A stretch of DNA of 64,000 nt from an uncultured Halocynthiibacter sp. (GTDB taxonomy: Bacteria; Pseudomonadota; Alphaproteobacteria; Rhodobacterales; Rhodobacteraceae): the NCBI GenBank assembly GCA_947503035.1, contig CANNCD010000001.1, positions 744,001 through 808,000 of the forward strand. The letters run 5' to 3'. The position numbers and the translations under genes are program-made. Below are positions 44,972 to 54,712 of the stretch, piece after piece. Each line of letters opens with the position of its first letter. Position 1 is the stretch's first letter. The notes under the pieces are model-generated. The model made no database searches and was not told the origin of the DNA. It saw only the letters and a program-made list of their open reading frames with translations.

Positions 44972-46384
44972 ATGACAAGTCTGTCTCGCCAATTGGTTCG
45001 AGAAATCCGCACATTCCCCAGCTGCGCTTTGCATGTACAAGCCGTTGAAAAATCAAAGTATTTACTCCTCGATACCCTTGGGGTATCGCTTGCCGCGACG
45101 CACATGCCCGAAGCCGAAAAGATGCAAGCAGCGTTGCGCGCAGAGGGTGCGCTGGACACGCCCTCAGGGTCGTTTTTGCTTGGACTTAATAACACCGCAA
45201 AAGCCTCTGATGCCGCGCTTTACAATGGGACCTTGGCCCATGCGCTGGAACTCGACGATTTTGGCGGCGCGGATCACTCTGGTGCTGTGGTCTTTCCTGC
45301 GGCATTGGCCGTGGCGGGATTGAAGACGTCCGTCACGGGCGGCGATTTCCTGAACTCTTGCGTGGCTGGATACGAAGTGGCGCGCCGAACCCTCGAAGCT
45401 GCGGGCGCCTATCGCGCGCACAACGCCGATGGAGGCTGGCATTTCACGGCCACTTGCGGCGCAGCGGGTGCTGCTATGACTGCTGGATTGATCCTGGACC
45501 TGACCGAAGACCAGTTGGTTTCGGCGCTTGGATTTGCGTTGACGATGACCGGCGGGACATGGGCGTTCAACACAGACGGCGCAATGAGCAAGCGATTGCA
45601 CCCCAGTTGGGCGGCAAGCTTGGGCGTCAAGGCCGCTCTGTGGGCGCAGGCAGACATCAGCGGACCAGAATATGCATTTGAGGCGGAATGGGGCGGTTTC
45701 CTCACCACCTATGCCAAAGACGGGGCGGACCCCGACGCACTGCTCGTTGATATGTGGGACTGGCCGCGCATTTTGCGGTCTGGGGTGAAACCCTATCCGT
45801 GCTGCCGCGACAATCACAGCGCCGTTGATGTGATGATTGAACTGCATCAGATTGTCGGCGGCGATGTCAACAAGATCAACACAATCGACATTCGCTGTAT
45901 TCCAGAAATGTACAAAACGTTGGCCAATGCCGCGCCCAAAAATATGGTCGAAGCCCAGCTTTCGATGCCATTTTGTGCGGCTGTTGCGCTCTTGGATGGT
46001 CGGGTCGACTTGCCACACTTTTCTGGTGAGTTTCACATTTCAACGGATATCCAAGACGCCATAAACCTGATTACGTTGCGCTCAGATGCGTCACTTGGAC
46101 ATGATGCCGAACCCGTTATCCGCGCCGAACTGCGGAATGGTGAGATTTTTGAAGCCACGGTGCCGTTTGCCAAAGGCGACCATAAAAACCCTCTGAGTTA
46201 CGACGAGCTTTTTGCCAACTTCGAAGCGATGTGTGAAATGGGGGACATGTCGCATAGGGCGGCGTCCATTGCCGCCGAAATTCGCACACTTGAGCAGGCA
46301 TCGTCTCTCGATGCGTTGCTGGGCCTATTGCGCGCGCCCATGACAGATACGTCGGTGATCGACGGAGGTCTGGCCTGTGCCTAG
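44972..46384 (+). CDS. MmgE/PrpD-family protein
   Basis: 470 residues. Family hallmarks: FPSCALHVQAVEKSKYLLLDTLGVSLAA, NGTLAHALELDDFGG, FNTDGAMSKRLHPSWAASLGVKAALWAQ, and SGVKPYPCCRDNHSAVDVM. The family contains 2-methylcitrate dehydratase, cis-aconitate decarboxylase and iminodisuccinate epimerase, i.e. enzymes acting on multi-carboxylate compounds. No propionate genes lie nearby, so methylcitrate dehydratase is unlikely. A downstream argininosuccinate-lyase-like gene and amino-acid ABC transporter favour a role with N-linked dicarboxylates. GGAGT precedes the ATG. Confidence 0.87.
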   Translation: MTSLSRQLVREIRTFPSCALHVQAVEKSKYLLLDTLGVSLAATHMPEAEKMQAALRAEGALDTPSGSFLLGLNNTAKASDAALYNGTLAHALELDDFGGADHSGAVVFPAALAVAGLKTSVTGGDFLNSCVAGYEVARRTLEAAGAYRAHNADGGWHFTATCGAAGAAMTAGLILDLTEDQLVSALGFALTMTGGTWAFNTDGAMSKRLHPSWAASLGVKAALWAQADISGPEYAFEAEWGGFLTTYAKDGADPDALLVDMWDWPRILRSGVKPYPCCRDNHSAVDVMIELHQIVGGDVNKINTIDIRCIPEMYKTLANAAPKNMVEAQLSMPFCAAVALLDGRVDLPHFSGEFHISTDIQDAINLITLRSDASLGHDAEPVIRAELRNGEIFEATVPFAKGDHKNPLSYDELFANFEAMCEMGDMSHRAASIAAEIRTLEQASSLDALLGLLRAPMTDTSVIDGGLACA

Positions 46385-47006
46385 TCCAGAGCAAAACGCA
46401 CAGCCCTATGACAGCTTTGACTTTGCGGGGCTCGGCGCGCAACAGGCCTATAAACTTCTCAGCGGCGCCATCGTCCCGCGACCAATCGCTTGGGTAACAA
46501 CGGTGGACTTGGACGGCGCGACAAATGCAGCCCCCTATAGTTTTTTCAATTGCCTATCCGCGGATCCTCCTATTTTGGCGCTTGGCGTGGAAAATCATGA
46601 CGATATGCGCCTTAAGGATACCGCCGCCAACATACGCATGACCGAAGAATTCACGGTGAATATCGTCGACTTCGGAGCAGCACTGCCCATGACAAAAACG
46701 GCAACGGATTATCCCCCAGAGGTGTGCGAACTCAAGATGGCTGGGATCGAAACCCTACCAGGTGTGCACAACAAAGCCCCCCAGATCGCTGCCTCTCCTG
46801 TGCGTTTTGAGTGCCGTCGCTACATTGGGCTGAATATCGGAAAATCGCGTGAAATTATCCTTGGCGAGGTGCTGGCGATGCATGCGCGCCCCGGCGTTAT
46901 TGGCGAAAACCTCCGCGTCGATCACGGGCAATTGGATGCCATTGGTCGGCTTGCTGGGACATTTTACTGTCGGACCAATGAACCGCTATCGATCGATGAC
47001 GCCTAG
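46377..47006 (+). CDS. Flavin reductase family protein
   Basis: 209 residues, FMN-binding split-barrel fold: LLSGAIVPRPIAWVTTVDLDGATNAAPYSFFNCLSADPPILALGV and FTVNIVDFGAALPMTKTATDYP. Members supply reduced flavin to a monooxygenase or bind FMN directly. It begins at a GTG with a strong GGAGGT and overlaps the MmgE/PrpD gene by eight bases. No monooxygenase is present beside it. Confidence 0.85.
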   Translation: MPSPEQNAQPYDSFDFAGLGAQQAYKLLSGAIVPRPIAWVTTVDLDGATNAAPYSFFNCLSADPPILALGVENHDDMRLKDTAANIRMTEEFTVNIVDFGAALPMTKTATDYPPEVCELKMAGIETLPGVHNKAPQIAASPVRFECRRYIGLNIGKSREIILGEVLAMHARPGVIGENLRVDHGQLDAIGRLAGTFYCRTNEPLSIDDA

Positions 47007-47488
47007 GTCTCTAAATCAAGAAGATGGCCGAGGGGATAACCCGAGAACTTTTTAACCTTTGACATCACACAATGGCTTTGAATGTTGGAGATTGGGAGTT
47101 GTTCGGTCAAACGTTCTGTGACGCCTCGATACCCCGCGACATCGCGGCAGATGAAGCGCGCAAAGTAGTCGTATGGGCCTGAGACCTGATAACACTCCAC
47201 CATGGCCTGCTCTTTGCCGACGGCCTCGTCAAATTTGCGAAACGAGTAAGGGTTGTGCTCTTTTAGAGTAACTTCTGTCAATAAAGTGACACTGTCACAA
47301 ATTTTCGTAATATCGAAGTTCGCCACCTAGCCCAAAATGACATTGGACTTCTCCATCGCTCTAATTCTCTTGTGGCACGGGCTGGTAGACAGCCCAGCGA
47401 CATGCGCTACTTCTGCAATACTTTTTCGCGCATCATTTTGAATAGAAACAAGAATTTTTCTGTCTATTTGGTCGAGATCGTTTTTCAT
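47003..47488 (-). pseudogene. Lrp/AsnC-family regulator, broken by a single amber codon
   Basis: The minus strand from the ATG at 47488 reads an Lrp helix-turn-helix (IDRKILVSIQNDARKSIAEVAHVAGLSTSPCHKRIRAMEKSNVILG), then TAG at 47327-47329. In the same frame it continues without interruption into the RAM domain (VANFDITKICDSVTLLTEVTLKEH...) to 47003. Lrp relatives have Tyr after that Gly, so TAC or TAT mutating to TAG would explain it. The C-terminal part alone, from a GTG at 47326, cannot bind DNA. It presumably once controlled the adjacent transport and catabolic genes. Confidence 0.85.
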
Positions 47489-47673
47489 TCCATATATTTC
47501 CTGATTGCGGCTGCACAGACTTCCGTCTCATATTGATGTGCCCTTATCCGTGACAAATTATTCCACCTGCCCATCGAAAAGCAGTATAATTGATCAAAAA
47601 TGACGACAAATTCGAGAGAAAATATCCAACTACACCTTCCAAACTCTTACCACAAACAACCGTGGAGAATAAA

Positions 47674-48324
47674 ATGTCACAAATAAAAAATGAAAGCCGG
47701 TGTAGCCCTAACCACCATTGCAGTCGGCGCAATGACCGCACCTGTCGCAGCTGATACGCTTGACGATGTGCTTGAGCGCGGCCACTTGGACCCTGCCCCG
47801 CGACGTTGGCTTGGCTTTCGATTTCGCAGCGGTAAACTTCTATGACGGACAAGGCTTTATCAGCTGGTCGTTGTGATGCCTTCAGCTCGGATGCGTCATG
47901 GATCGCAGGCCTGCGCCTTCAAGCGGAGAACCCAGATGACTATGCAGTTCTGCCAGAAATCATCTCAAAAGAGCCGTTGGGCATCGTAGTACGCCACGGC
48001 GATAGCCGCTGGAAAGACGTTGTGGCATGGGCATATTATGCAGCCGTCGAAGCAGAAGAGCTCGGCATTACGTCTGAAAACATCGACCAGGTGCTTGCAG
48101 ACAACAAGAACCCTGCCATCGCTCGTTTCCTTGGCCAAGAAGGTGACCTAGGTGAACAGCTCGGCGTGCCTGCCGATTACGCGTATCAGGTGATCAAAAA
48201 TGTCGGCAACTTCGGCGAAATGTTTGAACGCACAGTTGGCAAAGAGTCCCCATTGAACCTTGAGCGCGGCATGAACGCACTTTGGAGCGATGGTGGCATG
48301 CAATACGCTCCACCCGCCCGCTAA
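47674..48324 (+). pseudogene. aapJ: General L-amino-acid ABC transporter binding protein (AapJ-like), pseudogene
   Basis: GTGGAG precedes an ATG at 47674. One frameshift in the A-run at 47681-47690 leads into a signal peptide (AGVALTTIAVGAMTAPVAA) and DTLDDVLERGHL. Near 47783-47790 the frame jumps to WTLPRDVGLAFDFAAVNFYDGQGF, and near 47855-47865 it jumps again to SAGRCDAFSSDASWIAGL, after which the C-terminus (LPEIISKEPLGIVVRHGD...) is intact to 48324. Compared with a normal AapJ of about 340 residues, some 120 residues are lost in two internal deletions. The protein cannot be functional. Confidence 0.88.
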
Positions 48325-48384
48325 TCCTTCGAACTCTCACGATCAGCGCAGTTTTTACTGCGCTGATTAACTTTGGAGCGACAG

Positions 48385-49518
48385 ATGAACAGACGGCAAT
48401 TCAGTATTCTGGTGCAAATCTCAACGATCGTTGGACTTTGCCTATTTTCTTGGTTTCTTATCTTTACGACCAAAACCAACCTCGCGGCTGCTGGCATGTC
48501 CAGCGGGCTGGGGTTTCTTGATGAAAAGGCAGGCTTTGACGTCGCTTTTTCGCTTATCGACTATTCGGGAGACAACACGTATTGGCGTGTGTTTCTTGTT
48601 GGCATCACCAATACCTTATTGGCGTCGATCATCGCCATCATTGGATGTACGGTCATTGGCTTTCTCGTTGGGGTTTCGCTTATGTCGCGCAACCCTCTTA
48701 CGGCGGGCGTGGCGCGCGTTTATGTTGAAACCTTCCGCAATGTACCGCTTCTGCTGAACATTTTGTTTTGGTACTTCGTCATTTTCAACATTTTCCCGCG
48801 GGTGGCAGATAGCTTTGATCTCTTTGGGGTCGGCTACTTAAACCAGCGCGGTTTGTATATGCCATTGATCGAAGCACCCCCTCTGGGCCGTGTGATCATG
48901 TTGGCCATTGTCGCGATCACATCGGTTGGTGTTTTCAAATACTCAAAGCGTCAAACTGAAACGACGGGTTTTGGTATTTTCCGCACTGGTTGGATTGCAT
49001 TGATTTCATGCAGCGTCATTGCCGTTCTGCTTTGGGTCGGCGTGATCGGTGCCGAGATCGAGATGCCTGAAAAATCAAGATTTAACATCACTGGCGGGAT
49101 TTCAATCATCCCTGAACGCGTCGCGCTTATTGTGGGTTTGTCGATCTATCACGGCGCATTCGTTGCCGAATATGTCCGCGGCGGTTTGGAATCTGTGGCA
49201 AAGGGCCAATCAGAAGCCGCCCTCTCGACAGGTTTGACAGATTGGCAATCGATGCGTCTTGTCATTTTGCCGCAAGCGATGTGCGTCATCATCCCGCCCT
49301 ACATCAGCAACACCTTGAACGTGGTGAAAAACTCGTCTCTCGGCGCGGCCATCGCGTGCCCAGAACTGGTGAACATCTTCGCCGGTACATCGTTGAACCA
49401 AACCGGTCGTGCGATCGAAATCGTTCTGATGGTCATGGCATTCTACTTCACGATGTCGATGCTGATTTCATTCGTCCTCAACATCTACAACAAGAAGGTC
49501 CAGTTCAATGAACGTTAA
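48385..49518 (+). CDS. aapQ: Amino-acid ABC transporter permease (AapQ-like)
   Basis: 377 residues. About eight membrane helices with the N-terminal helix VGLCLFSWFLIF and the characteristic EAA loop AFVAEYVRGGLESVAKGQSEAALSTGLTDWQSMRLVILPQA. It matches the AapQ/BztB type, which forms a heteromer with AapM/BztC. TTGGAG precedes the ATG. The gene appears intact although its partner permease and binding protein are broken, so it has little use unless complemented by another copy. Confidence 0.9.
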   Translation: MNRRQFSILVQISTIVGLCLFSWFLIFTTKTNLAAAGMSSGLGFLDEKAGFDVAFSLIDYSGDNTYWRVFLVGITNTLLASIIAIIGCTVIGFLVGVSLMSRNPLTAGVARVYVETFRNVPLLLNILFWYFVIFNIFPRVADSFDLFGVGYLNQRGLYMPLIEAPPLGRVIMLAIVAITSVGVFKYSKRQTETTGFGIFRTGWIALISCSVIAVLLWVGVIGAEIEMPEKSRFNITGGISIIPERVALIVGLSIYHGAFVAEYVRGGLESVAKGQSEAALSTGLTDWQSMRLVILPQAMCVIIPPYISNTLNVVKNSSLGAAIACPELVNIFAGTSLNQTGRAIEIVLMVMAFYFTMSMLISFVLNIYNKKVQFNER

Positions 49519-50550
49519 ATCCATGTCCTTCCTCCGAAACCTCTATGCCTCTCCCTTTAGCATCGCGATGACATTGTTTTGGGCTTTCATTGCCTTCAAA
49601 ACGATCCCTCCCCTCATCAACTGGGCTCTTATCAACGCGGTTTTCGTCGCCGAAGACGGCACCGGCTGTTCCCGAAGCGGCGCATGCTGGGCCTTCATCA
49701 TCGCGCGCTTTGACGATTTCGTCTTTGGTCGCTAGCCCGAGGCCGAACGCTGGCGCATTATTGTGGCCTTTGGCCTGCCCCTTCTTATGGCACTAAGCTC
49801 TTGGATCATGCCCGTATAACAACGCGGTAAGATCCTGTTTGGAGCGGTCCTTTCATTCCCCTTTTCCATCCTTTTGTTTATGTTTGGTGGCATTTTGGGC
49901 ATGGAGGTCGTCGAAACACGGCTGTGGGGCGGCTTTGCTCTCACGCTGGTTATCGCCATCGGCTCAATCGCTTCGGCCTGCCCATTGGCATTCTATTGGC
50001 CCTTGGACGCCGGTCCGAGATGGTCGTGATCGCCTTCCTTTCAACGGCCTTCATCGAAGTGGCACGTTCTGTTCCGATGATCACAGTGTTGTTTGTGGCG
50101 TCGATCATGTTCCCCTTCTTTGTGCCCGAAGGTGTCGAAGTGGACAAACTTTTGCGCACGATCATCGCCGTTTCCCTGTTTGCTGGGGCCTATATGGCCG
50201 AGGTGATCCGAGGGGGTCTTCAGGCGGTTGAACCTGGCCAATACGAGGCCTCAGCCGCGATGGGGCATGGGTACTGGCAAAGCATGCGCTTTATCATTCT
50301 TCCCCAGGCGTTGCGCATCTCCATTCCGGCGATCGTGAACCTGTTCATCGGTTTTTTCAAAGACACAACGCTTGTTCTGGTTATCGGTCTGTTCGACCTG
50401 TTGAACATGGTTCTGTCCGCCACATCCGATCCCAAATGGCTTGGCTTTGAGGTCGAAGGCTATGTCTTCGCCGCCGCCGTCTACTTCATCTTCTGCTTCA
50501 GCATGGGACACTATTCCCGCCGCCTCGAAGCAAAACAAAAGCAAAGATAG
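49508..50550 (+). pseudogene. aapM: Amino-acid ABC transporter permease (AapM-like), pseudogene
   Basis: From 49508 the frame reads the AapM N-terminus (FLRNLYASPFSIAMTLFWAF...CWAFIIARFDDFVFGR), then TAG at 49733-49735, continues PEAERWRIIVAFGLPLL..., then TAA at about 49816, continues to about 49965, where a one-base shift moves to the frame carrying GLPIGILLALGRRSEMVV and an intact C-terminal half with its EAA loop (AEVIRGGLQAVEPGQYEASAAMG) to 50550. It overlaps aapQ by 11 bases. With two nonsense codons and one frameshift the gene is dead. Confidence 0.88.
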
Positions 50551-50559
50551 GAAGCTGTT

Positions 50560-51318
50560 ATGCAAACTCAAAACACAGCACAGTCGAACGATGTCCTTTT
50601 GGAAGCGCGCAACCTAAACAAATTCTACGGCCCGTTTCACGCCCTCGAAGACGTTTCAATGGAACTTAAAAAGGGTGACATCAAAGTCATCTGTGGCCCC
50701 TCTGGTTCGGGCAAATCAACCTTGATCAGATGCATGAATTTTCTGGAAATCCCAGAACAAGGCGATGTGATCTTTAAGGGCGAAAAGGTCGAAGATTCCG
50801 CCAAGAGCCTGCGCGCCCTGCGCAGCCAAATGTGCATGGTATTCCAAAGCTTTAACCTCTACCCGCACCTGACCATTCTCGAGAACTGCACCTTGGCGCC
50901 GATCTGGGTCAACAAGACCCCGCGCAAAGAGGCCGAGGAACAGGCGATGCATCATCTCGAACGCGTTAAGATCGCCAATCAAGCGAACAAATATCCAAGC
51001 CAGCTTTCTGGTGGTCAACAACAACGCGTCGCGATTGCCCGCGGTTTGACCATGAACCCCGAGGTGATTTTGTTTGACGAACCGACCTCTGCGCTTGATC
51101 CTGAAATGATCAAAGAGGTTCTTGATGTCATGATCTCACTTGGCAACTCGGGTCAAAGCATGGTCTGCGTAACCCATGAAATGGGCTTTGCCCGCGAAGT
51201 GGCAGATAGCGTGACCTTCATGGCCGACGGCCAGATCATCGAAACCGGCAATCCGGATGAATTTTTCACCAACCCAAAAACCGACCGCGCAAAGGACTTC
51301 CTGTCGCATGTACTCTGA
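50560..51318 (+). CDS. aapP: Amino-acid ABC transporter ATP-binding protein (AapP-like)
   Basis: 252 residues, complete. Walker A is [10 protein letters not shown]-loop [12 protein letters not shown], signature LSGGQQQR, Walker [13 protein letters not shown], and H-loop VTHEMGF. It is the polar amino-acid type (GlnQ/AapP/BztD). It follows the dead aapM gene by nine bases and is coupled in position to the lyase gene downstream. It is intact, which points to recent decay of the locus. Confidence 0.92.
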   Translation: MQTQNTAQSNDVLLEARNLNKFYGPFHALEDVSMELKKGDIKVICGPSGSGKSTLIRCMNFLEIPEQGDVIFKGEKVEDSAKSLRALRSQMCMVFQSFNLYPHLTILENCTLAPIWVNKTPRKEAEEQAMHHLERVKIANQANKYPSQLSGGQQQRVAIARGLTMNPEVILFDEPTSALDPEMIKEVLDVMISLGNSGQSMVCVTHEMGFAREVADSVTFMADGQIIETGNPDEFFTNPKTDRAKDFLSHVL

Positions 51319-51344
51319 CTCAAAAAATCAAGACAGCCAACAAA

Positions 51345-52727
51345 ATGTGGGGCGGCCGCTTTGAACAAGGCCCCGCAGAAACAATGGAAGAGATCAACGC
51401 TTCCATCGACTTCGACAAACGGCTCTATAAACAAGATATCCTTGCCTCACAGGTCCATGCGCAAATGCTGGGCCGACAGGGGATTATCTCGGACGATGAT
51501 GCCAAGGCGATTGTCGGCGGTCTGGACACCATTCGTGCGGAAATCGACGCCGGTGCGTTTGAATTCAAACGCTCGCTTGAAGACATCCACATGAACGTCG
51601 AGGCGCGCCTGTCGGACCTGATTGGCGCCCCTGCGGGACGGCTTCATACCGCCCGCAGCCGCAATGATCAAAGCGTGACAGATGTGAAACTGTGGCTGCG
51701 CGATAAGATCGATGAAATCGACGGGTAATTGTTGATGCTGATCGATGCCTTGATCACCAAGGCCGAGGCAAATGCCGACACACCTATGCCGGGTTTTACC
51801 CATTTGCAGGTGGCGCAACCGGTATCCTTTGGCCACCATCTTCTTGCCTATGTGGAAATGATGGGCCGCGATCTTGATCGTCTGCGCGATACACGACGGC
51901 GCCTGAACGAAAGTCCACTGGGTGCGGCGGCGCTTGCTGGCTCGCCCTAGCCGATTGACCGGCATTGGACCTCGGACGAGCTCGGGTTTGACCGACCAAC
52001 CGAAAACTCGATGGATTCCGTTTCCGCACGCGATCACGTGACCGAATTTTTGTTCTTTGCCTCAATGAATGCTGTGCATTTGTCCCGTCTGGCAGAAGAA
52101 GTGGTCAACTGGAATTCAGATGGCTTTAAATTCGTGAACCTGACGGATGCCTTTACGTCCGGCTCGTCGATCATGCCGCAAAAGAAAAACCCCGATGCCG
52201 CCGAACTGTTACGCGCGAAACCGGGTCGGATCATTGGGTCGCTCAACGCCTTGTTGATCGTCATGAAGGGTCTTCCTTTGTCGTTCATGAAAGACATGCA
52301 AGAAGACAAAGAACCCATGTTTGACGCGGCGGACAATATTTCCCTGTGCATTCGGGTGGCGTCTGGGCTTATCGATGATCTTGAACCCTACAAAGACAAC
52401 ATGCTGGCCTTTCTTGACCGTGGCTTTGCGACCGCGACGGATCTTGCCGATTGGCTCGTGGTGGCGTTGGATATTCCCTTCCGCGAAGCCCATCACATCA
52501 CAGGCGAACTTGTGGCGTTGGGGATCAAAACGGGGCGTGGCTTGGCGCAAATCCCGCTCAGTGAACTTCAATCCGTTGAGCCGAGGATCACCAATGATAT
52601 TTTCGATGCGATCTCCAACGAAACCTCGCTTGCGGCGCGAAAATGTTTCGGCGGTACCGCTCCCGACAATGTAAAAGCGGCCTGCGTCCGTGCGCGCGAG
52701 CGTTTTCTTTCGCCAAGCAAAGGCTGA
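51345..52727 (+). pseudogene. Argininosuccinate-lyase-like (fumarase/aspartase superfamily) enzyme, two nonsense codons
   Basis: One continuous frame encodes an ArgH-type enzyme: [54 protein letters not shown], and the signature loop GSSIMPQKKNP. It is cut by TAA at 51726-51728 (after KIDEIDG) and TAG at 51948-51950 (within LAGSP*PIDRH). No frameshift is needed. An in-frame leader from CTG at 51315 (TQKIKTANK) resembles the usual N-terminus, so the original ATG may be mutated. In this location a C-N lyase for an aminopolycarboxylate is as likely as a second ArgH. Confidence 0.87.
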
Positions 52728-52730
52728 CCT

Positions 52731-53424
52731 ATGAACTACGAAGACATCCCCTTTTCCCCGAAAAACTTGGCCACGGTGAACGAGACCATGACGTGGCCAG
52801 AGGGGCACGTTCTTTACGCCAGGTTGGGCGGTGAAAACACATACGGGTATTTGTGAACGGCTGCTCAAGGCTGGCCACGAAATCGGGCACCACGGCATGT
52901 ATCACCTCAAGCCGTCATTGGCCGAGCGTGAACGCTCACTCGATGAAATCGATATGGGCTTTGGGGCGATGAAGTCCGAATTGGGCGTCACGCCAACGGG
53001 GTATCGTGCGCCTTTGGGCGAAAACTGCGGCGCCTTCTTGGCCTATCTCCAAGAGCGCAGTATCACCTATTCAAGCTCATGGCGCGATGACGTGATGCCT
53101 TATCGTCATGTCCTTGAGGGTGGCGTGGCTGGCCCGATTGAGCTCCCTGCGAACTATTTCTTTGATGACTGGATGCACAGCATGATCAAAGGCAGCGGGC
53201 GTAATTTCACGGCACCTGAACTGGTTCAATCCATCTGGCGCACCGAGCTTGAGGAAACCCATGATTGGGGGGCACTCACAACGACTGTGTTCCACCCTCA
53301 GGTCTCTGGCCGCCCGTCCCCCTATCGAACCCTGCGGGAGTTTTAGACCTTTGCCAAATCAAAAGACGACCTTTGGATCGCCACCGGCAATGAGATCGCA
53401 AATGCTGTGAACGCGCAGGTGTAA
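52731..53424 (+). pseudogene. Polysaccharide-deacetylase/PuuE-family pseudogene
   Basis: An ATG at 52731 opens about 33 residues (NYEDIPFSPKNLATVNETM...), then the frame is lost near 52830. From there another frame gives THTGICERLLKAGHEIGHHGMYHLKP, the metal-binding HH region of NodB-like deacetylases, running to TAG at 53344-53346 and on to 53424 (TFAKSKDDLWIATGNEIANA). The N-terminal catalytic Asp region, some 60-80 residues, is deleted. Relatives of this type include allantoinase PuuE and cyclic-imide hydrolases. Confidence 0.82.
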
Positions 53425-53853
53425 TAACCGTAGGGCCGCACATACCTGCCGCGCCCCGCACGACCATAAATTCAGCCAAGCCCCGGTCAACAGATCGGGG
53501 TTTGGGGACGTTCAATTTCGGGTGGTTTTCGGTAACCAACCCCAAAAACATTCACAGTTTTCCGAACGAAAAACGTTTCACTGACTGCCATTTTCAATAT
53601 TGGTTTTCTATGTGCGGGCGACGTCGCCCCAAAGAAAAAGCAAGCCAAGACTGCGCGCAAGTCCTTGACGCCAATCAACTCGCTTCCCAAGAAGTGCGTT
53701 GTTAATCAAACACTTATAGCCGTTTCCAAGGGGAAGACCTGTCAACCTCGCAACAGGTTTTCTGCCGGTCTGACACTCAATCGCCCTTGAACGACTGTTG
53801 CTGCAAAACCTGCGAAGGTCTGGTTTTGAAAAACTCTGATAACTTCAAAAAAA
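53425..53853. other. Non-coding stretch after the decaying island
   Basis: About 430 bases with no recognisable gene. A short inverted repeat ACCTGT/ACAGGT occurs at 53737-53758. The base composition looks less GC-rich than the flanks. It may hold further degraded sequence, but nothing was identified. Confidence 0.45.
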
Positions 53854-53879
53854 CCTTGACCCTGACGTTAGTGTCAAGG
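53854..53879 (+). promoter_or_regulatory. MerR-type operator/promoter of SDR gene
   Basis: CCTTGAC-N12-GTCAAGG, a 7-base palindrome. TTGACC (53856-53861) can act as a -35 with the palindrome filling an over-long spacer to a -10 near CTAGGC (53882-53887), the classical MerR-family arrangement. It lies 57 bases before the SDR start; a MerR-family gene is immediately downstream of the SDR. Confidence 0.75.
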
Positions 53880-53935
53880 CGCTAGGCAAGCCTCGTATCG
53901 ACACCAAAAGATTCGCAGATAGGAGACTGAGCGAG

Positions 53936-54700
53936 ATGAAAAATAGAGATGAATGGCAGGGAAAAGTAGCGATCATTACAGGGGGCAGCTCTGGGATTGG
54001 CAAAGCGACCGCAACCGCGCTTGCGGACTTGGGTGCACATGTCCTGATCACCGGCCGCAATGGGGATAAGCTGGCTGAGGTTGCCGGCATGAGCAACAAT
54101 ATCGAAGCCTTGCAGGTGGACAGTGCGGACGCGAAAAGCGGTGAGAAAATCGTTGATGCGACAATGTCGCTTTGGCGTCGCATTGATTTGGTCGTCAACA
54201 ATTCCGGCGCAGGACAACCAGCCCCAATAGATGCCTATGACGCAGATATCATTGCCAATATGTCGGCGGTGAACATCATGGCCCCATCTGTTCTGGTGAA
54301 CGCGGCCCGCCCTGCCCTCAGCGCGCAAAACGGGTCAATCGTGAACATCAGCACCGCCGTTTCTCGGAACGCAGCCCCCATGCTGTCGCACTATGGCGCG
54401 ACCAAAGCCGCCCTAGAACATCTGACCCAATCATGGGCCATCGAATTGGCGGGTGACGGCATTCGGGTCAACGCCATTGCCCCCGGGCCTGTTAAGACAG
54501 GGGCGCTGACGGGAATGATGGGCCTCCCAGAAGCGATGGCGGAACAAATCGAAGCACAAGAGGCGGCGCAAGTCCCGTTGGGCCGCCGCGGTGTGACGGC
54601 CGACATCGTACCGTGGATCTTACGCCTTGGAAGCGCGGAAAACGAATGGCTAACAGGCCAAGTTTTGACCATCGATGGCGGCTGGTCACTGCGCGCTTGA
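53936..54700 (+). CDS. SDR family oxidoreductase
   Basis: 254 residues, classical SDR: TGGSSGIGKATATAL at the N-terminus, VVNNSGAG, catalytic region INISTAVSRNAAPMLSHYGATKAALEHL and C-terminal GQVLTIDGGWSLRA. TAGGAG lies upstream. It is placed between a MerR-type operator and the merR-like gene, and so is probably the induced target of that regulator. Substrate unknown. Confidence 0.9.
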   Translation: MKNRDEWQGKVAIITGGSSGIGKATATALADLGAHVLITGRNGDKLAEVAGMSNNIEALQVDSADAKSGEKIVDATMSLWRRIDLVVNNSGAGQPAPIDAYDADIIANMSAVNIMAPSVLVNAARPALSAQNGSIVNISTAVSRNAAPMLSHYGATKAALEHLTQSWAIELAGDGIRVNAIAPGPVKTGALTGMMGLPEAMAEQIEAQEAAQVPLGRRGVTADIVPWILRLGSAENEWLTGQVLTIDGGWSLRA

Positions 54701-54712
54701 TGGGACGGGGCT

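Noticed and set aside
45164-46036. 290-codon open frame on the minus strand
   Set aside because: Antisense to the well-supported MmgE/PrpD gene.
44972-46384. 2-Methylcitrate dehydratase (PrpD) as the specific call
   Set aside because: No methylcitrate synthase, methylisocitrate lyase or propionate regulator nearby; the family is functionally mixed.
47003-53424. Stop-codon recoding (for example TAG as an amino acid) as an explanation for the in-frame stops
   Set aside because: TAA also interrupts genes, frameshifts and large deletions occur in the same island, and TAG is used as a normal stop by many intact genes in the window.
53502-53705. 67-codon plus-strand frame in the gap after the deacetylase pseudogene
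   Set aside because: No domain, no ribosome site; composition unlike neighbouring genes.
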